In this document: one piece after another, positions 17,431 to 27,607 of the stretch
How positions within the stretch are numbered: the stretch's first letter is position 1
Layout: each line of letters begins with the position of its first letter
Origin: Symbiodinium natans
Lineage: Eukaryota; Sar; Dinophyceae; Suessiales; Symbiodiniaceae
DNA: 62,000 bases
Assembly: GCA_905221605.1 (NCBI GenBank)
Contig: CAJNDS010000003.1
Location: 812,246 to 874,245, forward strand
Direction of reading: 5' to 3'
Notes under the pieces: model-generated
What the model was told of the DNA's origin: nothing
Database searches by the model: none
Seen by the model: the letters and a program-made list of their open reading frames with translations, nothing else
Made by a program: the position numbers and the translations under genes

Positions 17431-17694
17431 ACGATTGCCTTTTTCTTCCCAGCCAACCGGCTCGGTGGTCAAGCCACAAGCCTCACACAAGCTTGCCAAA
17501 CTGTCATTCGTGGGACTTTTCGTTAGAGCATCTGCGGGGTTGACGGCCCCCGGTATGTGCTCAATTGTGAACCTTCCACGATCCACAAGTTCCTGGAGAA
17601 ATGCGGCTCTTAACTCTATATGACGAACTTTCCTCAGCAATGTTCCCATTTTTGAGATACAAACCGCGCTTTCAGAGTCAGAGTAACCCTTCAA
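17431..17694 (-). CDS. Element A RNase H C-terminal part, shifted frame
   Basis: It reads LKGYSDSESAVCISKMGTLL, VRHIELRAAFLQELVDRG and HIPGAVNPADALTKSP. This is the end of a copia RNase H, carrying the DSESA aspartate and the ADALTK ending. It continues the pol frame ending at 17691 after a one-base loss (cagtct|tgaagg). It runs into the N gap. Confidence 0.75.
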
Positions 17695-20291
17695 GACTGC
17701 GGAATGCCTTCCAAGATGGTCTCTGTCAAGAGGGCAATGTAGAGACCTTCCCTGGCTATCTCCGTGAGCGCCGCAAGCTCACTCTCAGCGCTGGACAGGG
17801 CTGTGGTTGATTGTTTTCTGCTAAAAGTCTTTAGACAGCAGTTTTCCCAAGTAATCACACCACCACTAACCGAATTCAAACTCCAGCTGGCATCTGTAAA
17901 ACAGGAAACCGCCTGAGGATCCGCATCATCTTCCAGGATCTCCCGAGTTGATGGAAACACCTGTACTCTGTGCGGAAGCCCTTTTATCCACTTAAGGACG
18001 TCTCTCACGCACGTCTCAGCAGCCTCGTCTGGCGCCGACTGGTGCCGGCCCAAAAACCCGCAGCAGAATTGCAGGTCCGGTCGGGAGAGGGCTGCCCATG
18101 CAAGCCGACCAAGGGTTCTGCGATACTTTTCGTGCGCAGCTGGGCTGATCTTTTCAGTTTGCCCTTTACGAACCAGGTCAGAGTATCGCTTTTCAAGCGA
18201 CGGGAGTTTGGGGCTCGGTTTGGTTATATTGTACTCAGAGCAGCACGCGTCTAGGTACTTGCTATCTAGCCCGAAATAGACGCGCTTGTCTCCGGAACGT
18301 CGGAATATTCTCCTACCCAAGAAGGAAACTTCCCCCGCACCATTCTCAGGAAGCTCTCCAGTCAGTTTCAGCTTGTAGCGTTTCTGCAGTCCTTCGAAAA
18401 CTCTCTTACCTTCCGAGGGGTCCTCGGAGTAGATCAGCAAATCGTCTACATAGAACAGTACCAACGTCAGACCCTTCGACGTCTTCCTTCGGTATATCGT
18501 AGGGTCCAGGCTTGGACTGAATCCGCTCTTCTCCAAGTACGAACTCAGTTCCTTATACCAAGAAAGCGGTGCCGATCTCAATCCGTTCATCGCTTTGTGA
18601 AGACGAAGATACACCTTCTTGTTTCCTGCCTTTTGGGGAACAGAAGAGTCCGCAATACTCACATTGTTTGGGAGCTCTACGTACTCTGGCCTTGACACTG
18701 CAGCGTGCATGAAAGCCACGCTCACGTCACAGCTCAACACTGAGCCTTTCTTGCAAAGCAATGCCAAAAGAAGCCTTAAACCCTCTAAACTCGTAGTCGG
18801 GCTGTAGATGCCTTCTGAAAGCGTCGTGCCTCCCATTGAAGCGTAATCTCTAACAACGAGGCGGGAACGGTAAAGACCTTTACGTTTGATCGTGTTAACG
18901 CACCTGCTCGTGAGAACCCTCCGACCGCTCTCTCGCGCCGACTTACGGGCCTCAGCTTCAGAGATCACTTTTCCTACTCCAAAAGACTCGAGTTCCTCAA
19001 GCTCTAACTTCATCGAAGCATACAAAAGTTCAGGGTCTAACTGTTCACCTGAGGTCTCAGAAACGGCGTTTCGGGGTACTTGGCACTTGATCTTACTCCC
19101 TCCGAATTTGAGAGTAAACGAATCAGCTACTTCTTTAGACGTGGCCAGAATGTCCGGTCCTTTGAACAAAGACTCTAACAGATGGTTAGTTTGCCAGTCA
19201 ATTTCCATGTCCTCTAGGTCATCCGGCTGCATTTCCGGTGACCCAAGTCCGCCTTCCCCCTCATCATCTGTGGGTTCCACGTAAGACGGAATATCATTCA
19301 GAGGATCAGGATCATCTGGTACCATTTCTTCATCTTCGTTTTCAAACCCCGGGTCAGGGTCTTCTGACTTCACCGGATCAGGTGGTGGCTCAAACATGAT
19401 GGGCCTTTCAGGATCCGCTGGGTCTAAAACGAGAGGCTGTGAAGTAAACAGAGCGTGTATGGCCCCTACGTCGTAGACAGGCTCACCTTTCGCTCCTTCT
19501 AAGGCCCTACAGACAGGAAAGATATCGATCTCAGTCTGACCCACTGGAGCAGCAAAGACACCGCCCCCTCTGGGCTCTTTAGGCCCTAGATACACAGCTT
19601 TCACTGTTTTCTTTCCCTTGTACTTCTGTTGATGCGCTTTTGAGCCCCCTACTTTAGCGTAGACAAGACATCCAAACGGCAGGGTCCTCGTACGATGCAC
19701 AATCTCCTCGTGCAGCCGGTCAATGGGCGTAGTCACGTCCTGGTGACTAAAGCTCCAGAGGTTGTAGCACCTGGCACTGTAAAGGACACAAGCTTGCCAG
19801 AGCATTCCTCCCAGCGGAAGCTTCTTGTTCCAGTCTTCCGGCGCGGAATTCCGCGCAACTTCTCTCTCCAAGTCTAACCACACTGCCCAAAACCCCTGCT
19901 TCATAGTTTCTACTTGTCTTTCAATAGCGCCTTTTGACTGAGGGCGATACCCGGGCACGACGTCCACAATAACGCCAGAAACAGCTACATCACCTGTACG
20001 GGTAGTCAATTTTTCGGCTAAAGACATCAAAGCCGACTCCTGATCACATCTCACTGTGACCATTTTATTCACAAGACCCATTTCGCGAATCACTCGTCCA
20101 ATGTTGTAAAACAGATCTGGATCATCCAAATTCATGGCCGGGATGACCGTGGTATAGTTCGAAGAACAATGTGCAAGAAGCAGCACACGAAGACGACCGA
20201 AGTAGTAGAAATCCATTCCAATCGTCTGGTCCTCGCGTTGCAAACGCCTTCGCAAGCGTCTCGCAGGAACCTTCCCTTTACTCGACCTCAC
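17691..20291 (-). CDS. Element A pol: integrase, reverse transcriptase, RNase H (866 codons)
   Basis: The integrase core triad is visible as D27 (IGMDFYY), D83 (VRCDQES) and E124 (KGAIERQ). The middle is acidic and proline-rich (about 270-360). The RT domain carries YVDDLLIY with the catalytic pair D616/D617, preceded by the copia fingers and palm words SCDVSVAFMHAAV and KAMNGLRSAPLSWY. RNase H begins at CFTDASW and includes SSAESELAALTE. The ORF stops at 17691 because of a frameshift. The GAG-pre-integrase motif (HRSRGHFPYDVNCEV) lies just upstream, in another frame, around 20300-20350. Its role would be reverse transcription and integration of the element. Confidence 0.85.
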   Translation of the reverse strand: MRSSKGKVPARRLRRRLQREDQTIGMDFYYFGRLRVLLLAHCSSNYTTVIPAMNLDDPDLFYNIGRVIREMGLVNKMVTVRCDQESALMSLAEKLTTRTGDVAVSGVIVDVVPGYRPQSKGAIERQVETMKQGFWAVWLDLEREVARNSAPEDWNKKLPLGGMLWQACVLYSARCYNLWSFSHQDVTTPIDRLHEEIVHRTRTLPFGCLVYAKVGGSKAHQQKYKGKKTVKAVYLGPKEPRGGGVFAAPVGQTEIDIFPVCRALEGAKGEPVYDVGAIHALFTSQPLVLDPADPERPIMFEPPPDPVKSEDPDPGFENEDEEMVPDDPDPLNDIPSYVEPTDDEGEGGLGSPEMQPDDLEDMEIDWQTNHLLESLFKGPDILATSKEVADSFTLKFGGSKIKCQVPRNAVSETSGEQLDPELLYASMKLELEELESFGVGKVISEAEARKSARESGRRVLTSRCVNTIKRKGLYRSRLVVRDYASMGGTTLSEGIYSPTTSLEGLRLLLALLCKKGSVLSCDVSVAFMHAAVSRPEYVELPNNVSIADSSVPQKAGNKKVYLRLHKAMNGLRSAPLSWYKELSSYLEKSGFSPSLDPTIYRRKTSKGLTLVLFYVDDLLIYSEDPSEGKRVFEGLQKRYKLKLTGELPENGAGEVSFLGRRIFRRSGDKRVYFGLDSKYLDACCSEYNITKPSPKLPSLEKRYSDLVRKGQTEKISPAAHEKYRRTLGRLAWAALSRPDLQFCCGFLGRHQSAPDEAAETCVRDVLKWIKGLPHRVQVFPSTREILEDDADPQAVSCFTDASWSLNSVSGGVITWENCCLKTFSRKQSTTALSSAESELAALTEIAREGLYIALLTETILEGIPQS

Positions 20292-20423
20292 AGTTTACAT
20301 CATAAGGAAAATGACCTCTGGATCTATGCACTTGCAAAGCCACACTTCGCAGAGGTATCCTATCTGAAACTTCTGCACCTCCAGACGGTTCCGGGGTTTT
20401 AGGTGGTTCAGCACCTTGAGGCT

Positions 20424-21436
20424 TCAGAAGCGGACTCTCTTTTTCTCCTCTTCTCTCTCTGAAGAACGTGGCATGTCACTATCGAGTTCTAAGGGCTCAG
20501 CTTGCGTCCCCTTACCGGGGAGGGGCAGTCCACGCACAACTCTCAGGTGGCTGTGCTCAGAATTGGATCTGCTCCCTTTTTCATCATCGCCCTTTCTTCT
20601 CAACAAACAACAACCACACACACTCCAAGCGCAACACCATGCCATGCACACCAACAAGCTCCACAAGTTCCTGTCGAGACAAAGGCCCAAGCACATGGCC
20701 TTACATGCGAACTTCAAAGAGGCTTTAAAACCTGAGCTCCAAGTTGGTTTCACAACGTGCCTGCTAAAGACCAGAGTACGTTCTACATCAACTCGAACAT
20801 AACAGAAACGAGTCTTGATTCGCACTCGGACTCCTTTACGACGATGGTGTAAACGGTACTTTCGGGATACAAGTTGAGGGTAGTCACCAACTCCTCGAAA
20901 CTTTTTCAAACACATCTTCAAGAATCGAAACCCTAACCAGAACGAACCCCCCAAGAGACTTGCTATCACATAGATCGCCAAGCAAGCGAAAACATCCAAT
21001 GCTTCTCCTGGCATGCACAACAAAGCACTCCTGGCCGGCAGGGGTCTGTCATGACTCATGTTCAGGAGGTTTGGGTTCGTGGCGTTTCTGAGGTTCACAC
21101 TTGAGGGTATTTCGGATCTTTGAGGGTACTGCTTAGAAGATCGACGTTCTTTCGGGCTAGTTAAACGCGGACTTGAGGGTATTTCGGATCTTTGAGGGTA
21201 CTGCCGAGAAGATCGAAGTTCTTTTGGGCTTCTCTTCAAGGGACCTCCAAGCTCGCACACTCCTAACCAAGCAAGTCTCACACAGCAACATGTCTGTTCA
21301 ACTGCTTCACTCATGCTTCTTTCCAAGTCCAAACAAGCCTGAAAGACACTGTGTTTTTCCAACGCGCAAGACATGCGATCGGCGCGTTCAGAAACAATTC
21401 CACAAAAGGAAGAATTCCGCACAGCCTTTAAGGCCT
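20424..21436 (-). CDS. Element A spacer frame with hydrophobic segments
   Basis: This is the C-terminal half of a 1035-codon open frame (23531-20424). It includes two hydrophobic stretches (FACLAIYVIASLLGGSFWLG and LWSLLVCMAWCCAWSVCGCC), a 24-residue duplicated unit (RSSRQYPQRSEIPSS) and an acidic end. It links the accessory ORF to integrase and may be a read-through part of the polyprotein. Membrane association is speculative. Element B has a hydrophobic stretch at the corresponding place. Confidence 0.4.
21099..21240. repeat. Two-copy 72-bp tandem repeat in element A
   Basis: Units start acttgagggtatttcgg at 21099 and 21171. The length is 24 codons, so the frame is preserved and the protein carries a duplicated (R)SS(R/K)QYPQRSEIPSS block. 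Confidence 0.85.
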
Positions 21437-23531
21437 TCACTTCTTCTGGCAAGGGGAAGGAAGCACAAACTTCCTCTCTTCGGCTGTTTGACCCAAGCCG
21501 CCCGGAGGCGGAAGGGCACCCGCTGCGGATGATGTAGCGGCCTCGGATGTAGGCCCTTCCTCCGCTATCACGGTTGCTGGCTCTGGAGCTGCAGGCAAAG
21601 ACTCTACAGCCACTGGCGCTTCTGGAACTGTCAAAGGCGAGGAAGTTGGAACCACAGACCAGGCCTTCGGTGTAGCCCCCGCTGGTGCTGCCTTGGATTT
21701 CGACAGAGCACCTGGAATTTCCCCAGGAGCTGCCTTCGGGACATAACCGGGACCTGGAATTTCCCCTGGAGGAGGGGTCTCCGGCACACTCTCCGTTGTG
21801 GAACTTGGAGCTCCAACCGGTGCCGTGGGTCGTGGAGTTTCTGGGGCCCGCTCCTTTTCCACCACCATCGGCTCCACACTGTGGTCCGAGGGACCAGGAG
21901 GAGCAACAGGTGGAACATCCAAGAACTTGAAGGACTCCAAAGGGGCCAATGAAACTGCGGAAGGCGAAGGAGGTACCGGTGTTGAGGGAGCCGCAGTGTC
22001 CCCTTGAGGGGGGCTGCTGGATCGAACTTGTCCCCGCAGTGTCCGTCGCGACCGGCGATGGCTCCATAATGATAGGAGACGGTGGGGACGGCGCAGAGGA
22101 GCCCACATCCTTCAAGGCTTTCTCCGCTTCGATGAGCGCCAAAACTCTGGTCCGGCTCTGCATCATGTATTCCCCCATTGGAATCGATTCGTCCGACGAA
22201 CTTGCCGAGGATGACTCTGCAGACTCTGTCTCCGAGCCTTCGTTCATCGCTCCAGTCTCCGAGCCTTCGTTCATCGCTCCAATTCCACCTCCAGTATCTG
22301 CAGTCTCTTTGGAAGCAGCTGCAGCCGTCCTTGTGGCCTTGACCTTGGGTCGAGCGGACTGCAAGTCCTCCCATTTTCGGACCTCTGCTTCGAACTCGAT
22401 ATAGCGCCGGGTGCGCTGATCCATTGCCCCCATTAACGCACGCCACCCATGCCTGATGGCTGAACCTGGCACCCATTCGAGCTGGAGCTCGACGTCGTCT
22501 GGATACATTCCAGCCAAAAGGTTGCGTTCCGCCTCCGGCATGGCCTCGTAAACGGTCAGGACCTTGAGGATACGCTTGATGTAACCCAGCGCAGCCACGT
22601 CCCCGCCACTCTGGTGGCGTAGGTGACTTGGATCGGGAGTATACCCTTCGATAGCTGCACGCGCGTCCCTTGCACGCACGCCGCGTTGGTGAAGAGTGCG
22701 GCCTTGACCCGCGAGCTCGAACCTTGTCGTATGCTCGTCCAACAACTCGTCGGTGAGCTGGGAAAAATCCCTCTTTCTCTTCACCGGAAGGATGCCTCCT
22801 TGCTCCGGGGCTTCCGGAAACTCGGGCAGCCACAGCGCCCACGCAACCTCCGCGCTGATGTAGGGCGTTCCATCCAGAGGATCGGGATCGTGATCGCGAA
22901 GCCTCTTGGACCACCCCGTTCCCAGGCACGGCCCCACATCTGGGTCTGGACGTTGGATCCGCCCAAGGAGCTTCTGCCCAACCTCGAGGAGGTAGCCGTC
23001 GGTCATCAAAGCATCTGTCAATGACGCAAAGATGGTCCCCTGGCGGGAAGGATAAACGATCCCATCTCCGATAGACATAAATGGAACTGCAGGTTCCAGG
23101 TTGTTCTCTGGAATTGCCGGCACAGGGTATCCACATGCAATAAGATCTTCTCGCTGTTGTCGTATCGCTTGCATAAAATACCTGAAGCGCGGTCCCCTCA
23201 GCATGCTTCTCCACTTCACTATCAGCGACGGCTCGGCTGATGGCTGCGAAGGCTTGGCCTTGCTTGCCCTCCATTTTCCCCATGCTTCCTCCTCTTCTGT
23301 CTCTCCTGTCTCTGATGCAGCCACCGTAGGCGAAGGTACTGCAACTTGACTCGGAGGCCTCGAGAAAACATTGAAGGGGGCAGCTGAAGCCTCTGCATCC
23401 GCAGTCTCGGCTGGCGCTGCCTCTGCTGGTGCAGGCTCTACTGGTGCATTCAAAAACACAACCTCCTGCCCGGCACTCTCCGCTGGAGAGTTGTGGGAAT
23501 CTTGCTCCACCTCCATTTGCGGTTCCGACAT
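21437..23531 (-). CDS. Element A accessory ORF, split by one frameshift
   Basis: The first 500 or so codons (from ATG at 23531) contain an Ala/Glu/Pro-rich leader, a segment WRSMLRGPRFRYFMQAIRQQ, and a conserved core (about 22766-22400) reading LTDELLDEHTTRFELAGQG, then IKRILKVLTVYEAMPEAERN and LAGMYPDDVELQLEWVPG. A proline-rich tail continues in the next frame to a stop at 21437; the switch falls in a run of G/C at 22007-22013. The core aligns by eye with the accessory ORF of element B (44340-43980). The function is unknown. Its place between protease and integrase is not part of the standard copia layout. Confidence 0.6.
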
Positions 23532-23559
23532 GCTCAGTACCTTCCCTCAGGGAAAACCA

Positions 23560-25269
23560 AGACACGCAAACAAGCAAAATGGCTGCGGACAAACATGCGC
23601 ACTTCAAGCCTTTTTGAGGTCTTTTCTGCAGCTTCACTAGTTCGGGAACATCCTCACATTTACCAGTCATAACAACGTAGGGCGCCTGTCTGTCAATGAT
23701 CAGGAAATGTGTTTCAAGGTCATCCTTGTGCCAAATTGTACTAGCAATTCGTTGTTTGGACAAGGGGTGATACTCATCCCTTGCTCTGACATGGATCAAT
23801 CTTCCTTGCCCAATCTTATCGCTCCCAGAGTGGCAATTCAAAAAATGTTCTCTAGGGTTCTCGGAAATGTGATTAATGGGCTTGTTGCTCCATCTTGGGG
23901 CATCAACAACCTCTTGCAGCAATTGCACTTCAGTTCTTCCACAACAAAGGTCGAAATATTGACATTGAGTGAGCGCATCGGCAGCGGCGACAGTAGCAGT
24001 TACATGGACAGCAGGTATGACAACATCAGTGCCAGCTAATACATGTACGATTCCTCTGTATTGCACCGGAATTTTGACGTACTCAAGATCCTGAATAATG
24101 TCTTGCATGTCTCCGGTGCAATTGTGAAAGGTGATCTGCAGAGAAACCTCTGTAGAGTTGAAAGGTTGAGTCACCTTCCAAGCAAAGATTTCCTGTGAGT
24201 TCTTCACATTGCAAATGTGAAATCTTGCGGCATGCAACGCGAGGCTGTCAGGGATGGTAAGCTGCTTTTGCCGAAGACCCAAGATAGCCTTCTGCAGCTG
24301 ATAGGGGTCCGCAAAGATCCTCAGATACTTCCCAGGAGCAGTGTGGAACGCATTCATAAGCCTGTGCTGATTGAGAATGCAATGCACTTGAAAGGCTTCA
24401 TCCTTAGTTCGGGCAGAGTTGATAGCATATGGGAGGTCAACGAAGTTGACACTATTGCCCGGCATCCCTTCAAGAGGCGCAAAGCGATACCAGACCTGGA
24501 GCTCAATTTGTGATTTGCCTTCAGTTTGTTTGAGCACCTTATCATACATCTCTTCAACCTTCAGCATGAAAGCTTGAAGTTGACTTATGCTGATCTTAGG
24601 CGCTCTGAGGCAAACAACACATCGATTCTCCTGATCAGTTAACGCAACGATGGGCTGCTGTGGCTTCCTAATGTGAGCCAGTCCAAAGTCTCGACTGAGG
24701 TGTTTAACTTCCTCGTCAAATATTCCAACAGTGCCAGCGATAATGACTTCAGTATTGCCGGCTTCTTGCTTCATGGAAGGCGTTATGGCAATGTAGTAGC
24801 AAGTGTGATGGACAGGGTAGCTGCTGGGAATGTAAGTGACCAAGTATACAAGTTCCCGCTTGCCCTGCACTTCAATGGCACCAATAACCGTCAGGCTGTG
24901 GATTTGACGAAGGAAGTCTTCATCATAACTCCTGAAGAGTACACATGGGATGTCTGATATGGAAAGTGAGCTGTGCAAATTACTCACGATCGTTATACTC
25001 GTCTGTTGTGTAAGACCCTTCCTTAGATTGTGAAGGAAACTCTTACTAGGGTTGACGAGTAAGATAGATTGGAGCTCTGAGCCCTGCACTTGGCGCAATT
25101 CTTGCATAGTTTGTGTAGACACGATGCATCCATCTCTAAGATACTCCAGCAAATGTGTTGATGGTGTTCTGGCAAAGAGAGCATCATACTCAGTGAGATG
25201 ACCCAACATAAAGTCGGCAAGACACTGAAATGCACTTCCATCGATGTTGCTGATTCGATCTTGCGACAT
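23560..25269 (-). CDS. Orphan ORF, about 570 codons, unknown
   Basis: It starts ATG at 25269 (MSQDRISNIDGSAFQCLADF) and reads as an ordinary globular protein for about 570 residues, with words such as LVYLVTYIPSSYPVHHTCYY, RCVVCLRAPKISISQLQAF, CILNQHRLMNAFHTAPGKYL and HFLIIDRQAPYVVMTGKCED. The frame stays open to 21631, but after about 23560 it only shadows element A in another frame. Near 23590 there is a short hydrophobic run (CLSAAILLVCVSWFSL). I recognise no domain. Palindromic iterons lie 110-340 bases upstream. It could be a gene of the 23.6-30.1 kb island. Confidence 0.6.
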
Positions 25270-25381
25270 GGTGCAGATACCTTACGCCGAAGCTATCCGT
25301 ACTGCACAATGCGCAAGACAAATTTGCCAAAAGGTGCAAATAAAGTAAAGAAGCTCCCACCCTTAAGAAGTTTGCAAGAAA

Positions 25382-25604
25382 GAGAACGTGCGTTCACACT
25401 CAGCAACTTAACAAGGAAGGAAACGGGCGTTCCCAACTTTAATAAAGAAAGGGAACACAACGTAAAAAGTAAGAGAAAGAGAACGGGCGTTCTCAATCTC
25501 AGCAAGTTGCAAGAAAGAGAAGCGTTAGAGAAAGAGAACGGGCGTTCTCAGTCTCACTAGTAAAGCAAGAAAGAGAAACAAAGAGAAAGAGAACGGGCGT
25601 TCTC
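25382..25604. promoter_or_regulatory. Five iterated palindromes GAGAACGGGCGTTCTC
   Basis: Copies at 25382, 25419, 25479, 25534 and 25589; the last three are exact and the first two carry changes. Each is a 7-bp perfect dyad around GG. Spacing is 37, 60, 55 and 55 bases, within A/G-rich DNA (agaaagag). They lie 110-340 bases upstream of the minus-strand ORF start at 25269, so they may be binding sites for its control, or replication or packaging iterons. Confidence 0.6.
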
Positions 25605-26380
25605 AGTCTCGACTAGTTAGAGAAAGGTGGCAGGACAACTGAGGGCTCAGTTGACGCAACTTTCGAGCGCTCAACCCACAAAGACTCAAGGGAGAGCCAA
25701 TGCAGCTTGCAAAGTGTTTACAGTGCGAAATCCAAAGCCAAGCTTTGGATTCTTCTTGCAAGCGGGCGCTCACAAGGAACTGCGCAATGCTAAGAAGCCC
25801 CAGCTACAAAGCAAACACAGCACCAAGCACACCTACGCCTCCAGGCTGTCCCAGAGGGGGCCGCTACCTACGTGTAGGGTTCCAAGCAAAGCCAGACCTT
25901 TAGCTACGGACTCCCACCCCTTCTACGGCGTCCCTGGTGTTTTTTTTTTTTGGACTGACGCCTCTTTACTACATCAGTAGCACAGTAGGCCGGTCTTGTT
26001 GGGCTCGACGTAAAGGGTGAAACAAAGTCAGCGCACACAATCCGCCAGACACACCAAGCAACCACCAAGCAAACAAACACCAAAGAAACAAAGCGAGCAA
26101 CCGCGCTGAACTACTAGATACCCCACGGACTCAGTACTCGAAGTCGTCAATGAAGTCCCGGTTCACAAGGAAGCACAGAGCTTGTGGGGGAATCGCAAAT
26201 TGCGACATTGCCAGATTCTCAAAACCACCATCATGGAGCCACTGGTGCGACAGCGGTTATTCAAACCGAGGTCATCAGAAGAGGTTCGGATCACGTACTC
26301 GTTGTCAAGGACAGACAACCGACACTCAATGGCGAAAGGATGTTGCAAGTCAGACTCCCTAGGGGGGATGAAAGATGTGC
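25605..26380. other. Spacer, no supported gene
   Basis: It holds one more GG-centred palindrome (caactgagggctcagttg, 25636-25653), an A/C-rich stretch (26040-26100) and the first member of the 26107/27157 repeat pair. No coding frame stands out. Confidence 0.5.
26107..26300 (+). repeat. Direct repeat, left copy (pairs with 27157-27350)
   Basis: It shares gaact.ctag.t.cc, cactcagtactcgaa.tcgtc, gacattgccagattc and aaaaccaccatcatg in the same order with the copy about 1050 bases to the right. The intervening parts are diverged. Confidence 0.7.
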
Positions 26381-26735
26381 ATATGCCCCATGGTGGTCAG
26401 CCAGTGGGGACTTAACAGCAAGAACAATCAAGGCAAGACCGGCCCAGGGCACGCCATGGTGGTCAGCCAGTGGAGTAGCTCCGAGCTCTGGGTGCTCCAT
26501 TCACCTTGGCGTACAAGTGCCCACCCAGAGAGGTGTCCGCGCCCGGCACAGGGGGCATATGCCCCATGGAGGTCAGCCAGTGGGGACTTGACAGCAAGAA
26601 CAATCAAAGCAGGACCGGCCCAGGGCACTCCATGGTGGTCAGCCAGTGGAGTAGCTCCGAGCACAGGGTTCTCCAGTCAACCTGGCGTACAAGTGCCCAC
26701 CCAGAGAGGTGCCCGCACACGGCCAGAGGGGGGGC
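26381..26735 (+). repeat. Two-copy tandem repeat of about 176 bp
   Basis: Copy 1 is 26381-26556 and copy 2 starts at 26557 (atatgccccatgg). Each contains two copies of a shorter word ccatggtggtcagccagtgg about 75 bases apart. Confidence 0.9.
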
Positions 26736-27156
26736 GAGAGTAGCTGCAGCTACCGATTCCACGGGGAGAGTCCACAGCGAGTTACCAAACCCTTAACGCC
26801 ACAGGGTTTATAATGACAACGACGAACCTCCCAGTCCAGGCATCTCACACAAGGCCACGCAACCTTGGCGCTGGCCTGCGCGTCGGCACGCATCAGGTCC
26901 CTCCAAACCCAAACCCGCGAGGTACGTCGGTAAGGAGATGGGAGGGCTCACATCACATTGGTGCCGAAGTGCAAGGATCTCCATGGTATTACTACTTTGA
27001 TCCAATCAGAGCCTTCAGGTAACATCCACGCGGACGGGGAGCCCAGACGAGGGTGACCCTCTAGAGTCTCAAGAGGGCCAGGTTGTTCTACAAGTGGGGA
27101 ATGGCTCCCTGCCAAGTCAGCAGGTGCATAATCTCCACGTAGAAGTGTCCACAGCC

Positions 27157-27350
27157 AGCGCGCCGAACTGCTAGGTCACCCTGTGCACTCAGTACTCGAA
27201 ATCGTCGAAGAGGCCGGGAGCACACATGTAGCACCGAGTGCGCAGGTGCGTCGCAAAAGGCGACGTTGCCAGATTCACAAAACCACCATCATGCAGCCAC
27301 CGATGCGACTACATTCAGCACCAGCCAAGGCCGTTCACGAGAAGGTTCAC
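27157..27350 (+). repeat. Direct repeat, right copy
   Basis: This is the partner of 26107-26300. It lies about 260 bases upstream of the RNase H/polymerase-like ORF. Confidence 0.7.
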
Positions 27351-27607
27351 AAATCCGCCATCACAGGTGGGGCATAGTCGTGCCTTGGCACGGGACGTTG
27401 CAGGTGTCAACCTTCTTGATCCGAAGTATAAAGTTGCCCCAGGTGTGAGACACCGCAACGGGCAAAACACATCAGTAACATACCCAAGCTCGCGTCACGT
27501 CTTTGGAATACCATCCCGAGGATGTTACTTCCCAAAGCATTACCGGCATGGTGGGTTGACACGGAACGCTGCAAGCCCTGTTGCAACGACGGAGGACTCC
27601 ATATTGA

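Larger units (their letters stand above)
17431..23531 (-). mobile_element. Ty1/copia-like retroelement A (partial, frameshifted)
   Basis: Read on the minus strand, the order is an accessory ORF (23531 to about 21437), a spacer frame with hydrophobic segments, then integrase, reverse transcriptase and RNase H, with integrase before RT as in copia. No zinc-knuckle gag or DSG protease was found. The region upstream is instead an unrelated ORF (25269 to about 23560), so the 5' part is missing or was replaced. The 3' end is lost in the gap. At least three frameshifts (about 22010, 20290 and 17692) suggest a dead copy, although assembly errors in homopolymers are possible. Confidence 0.75.

Noticed and set aside
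17247-17694. ORFs that run across the N gap
   Set aside because: The gap length is a placeholder, so any frame crossing it is meaningless; only the part right of the gap is used.
21631-23560. Fusion of the 25269 ORF with element A as one 1212-codon protein
   Set aside because: After about 23560 the frame merely shadows the accessory ORF of element A and loses protein-like composition.
25382-25604. Heat-shock elements
   Set aside because: GAA and TTC are separated by six bases (CGGGCG), not the two of canonical inverted GAA units.
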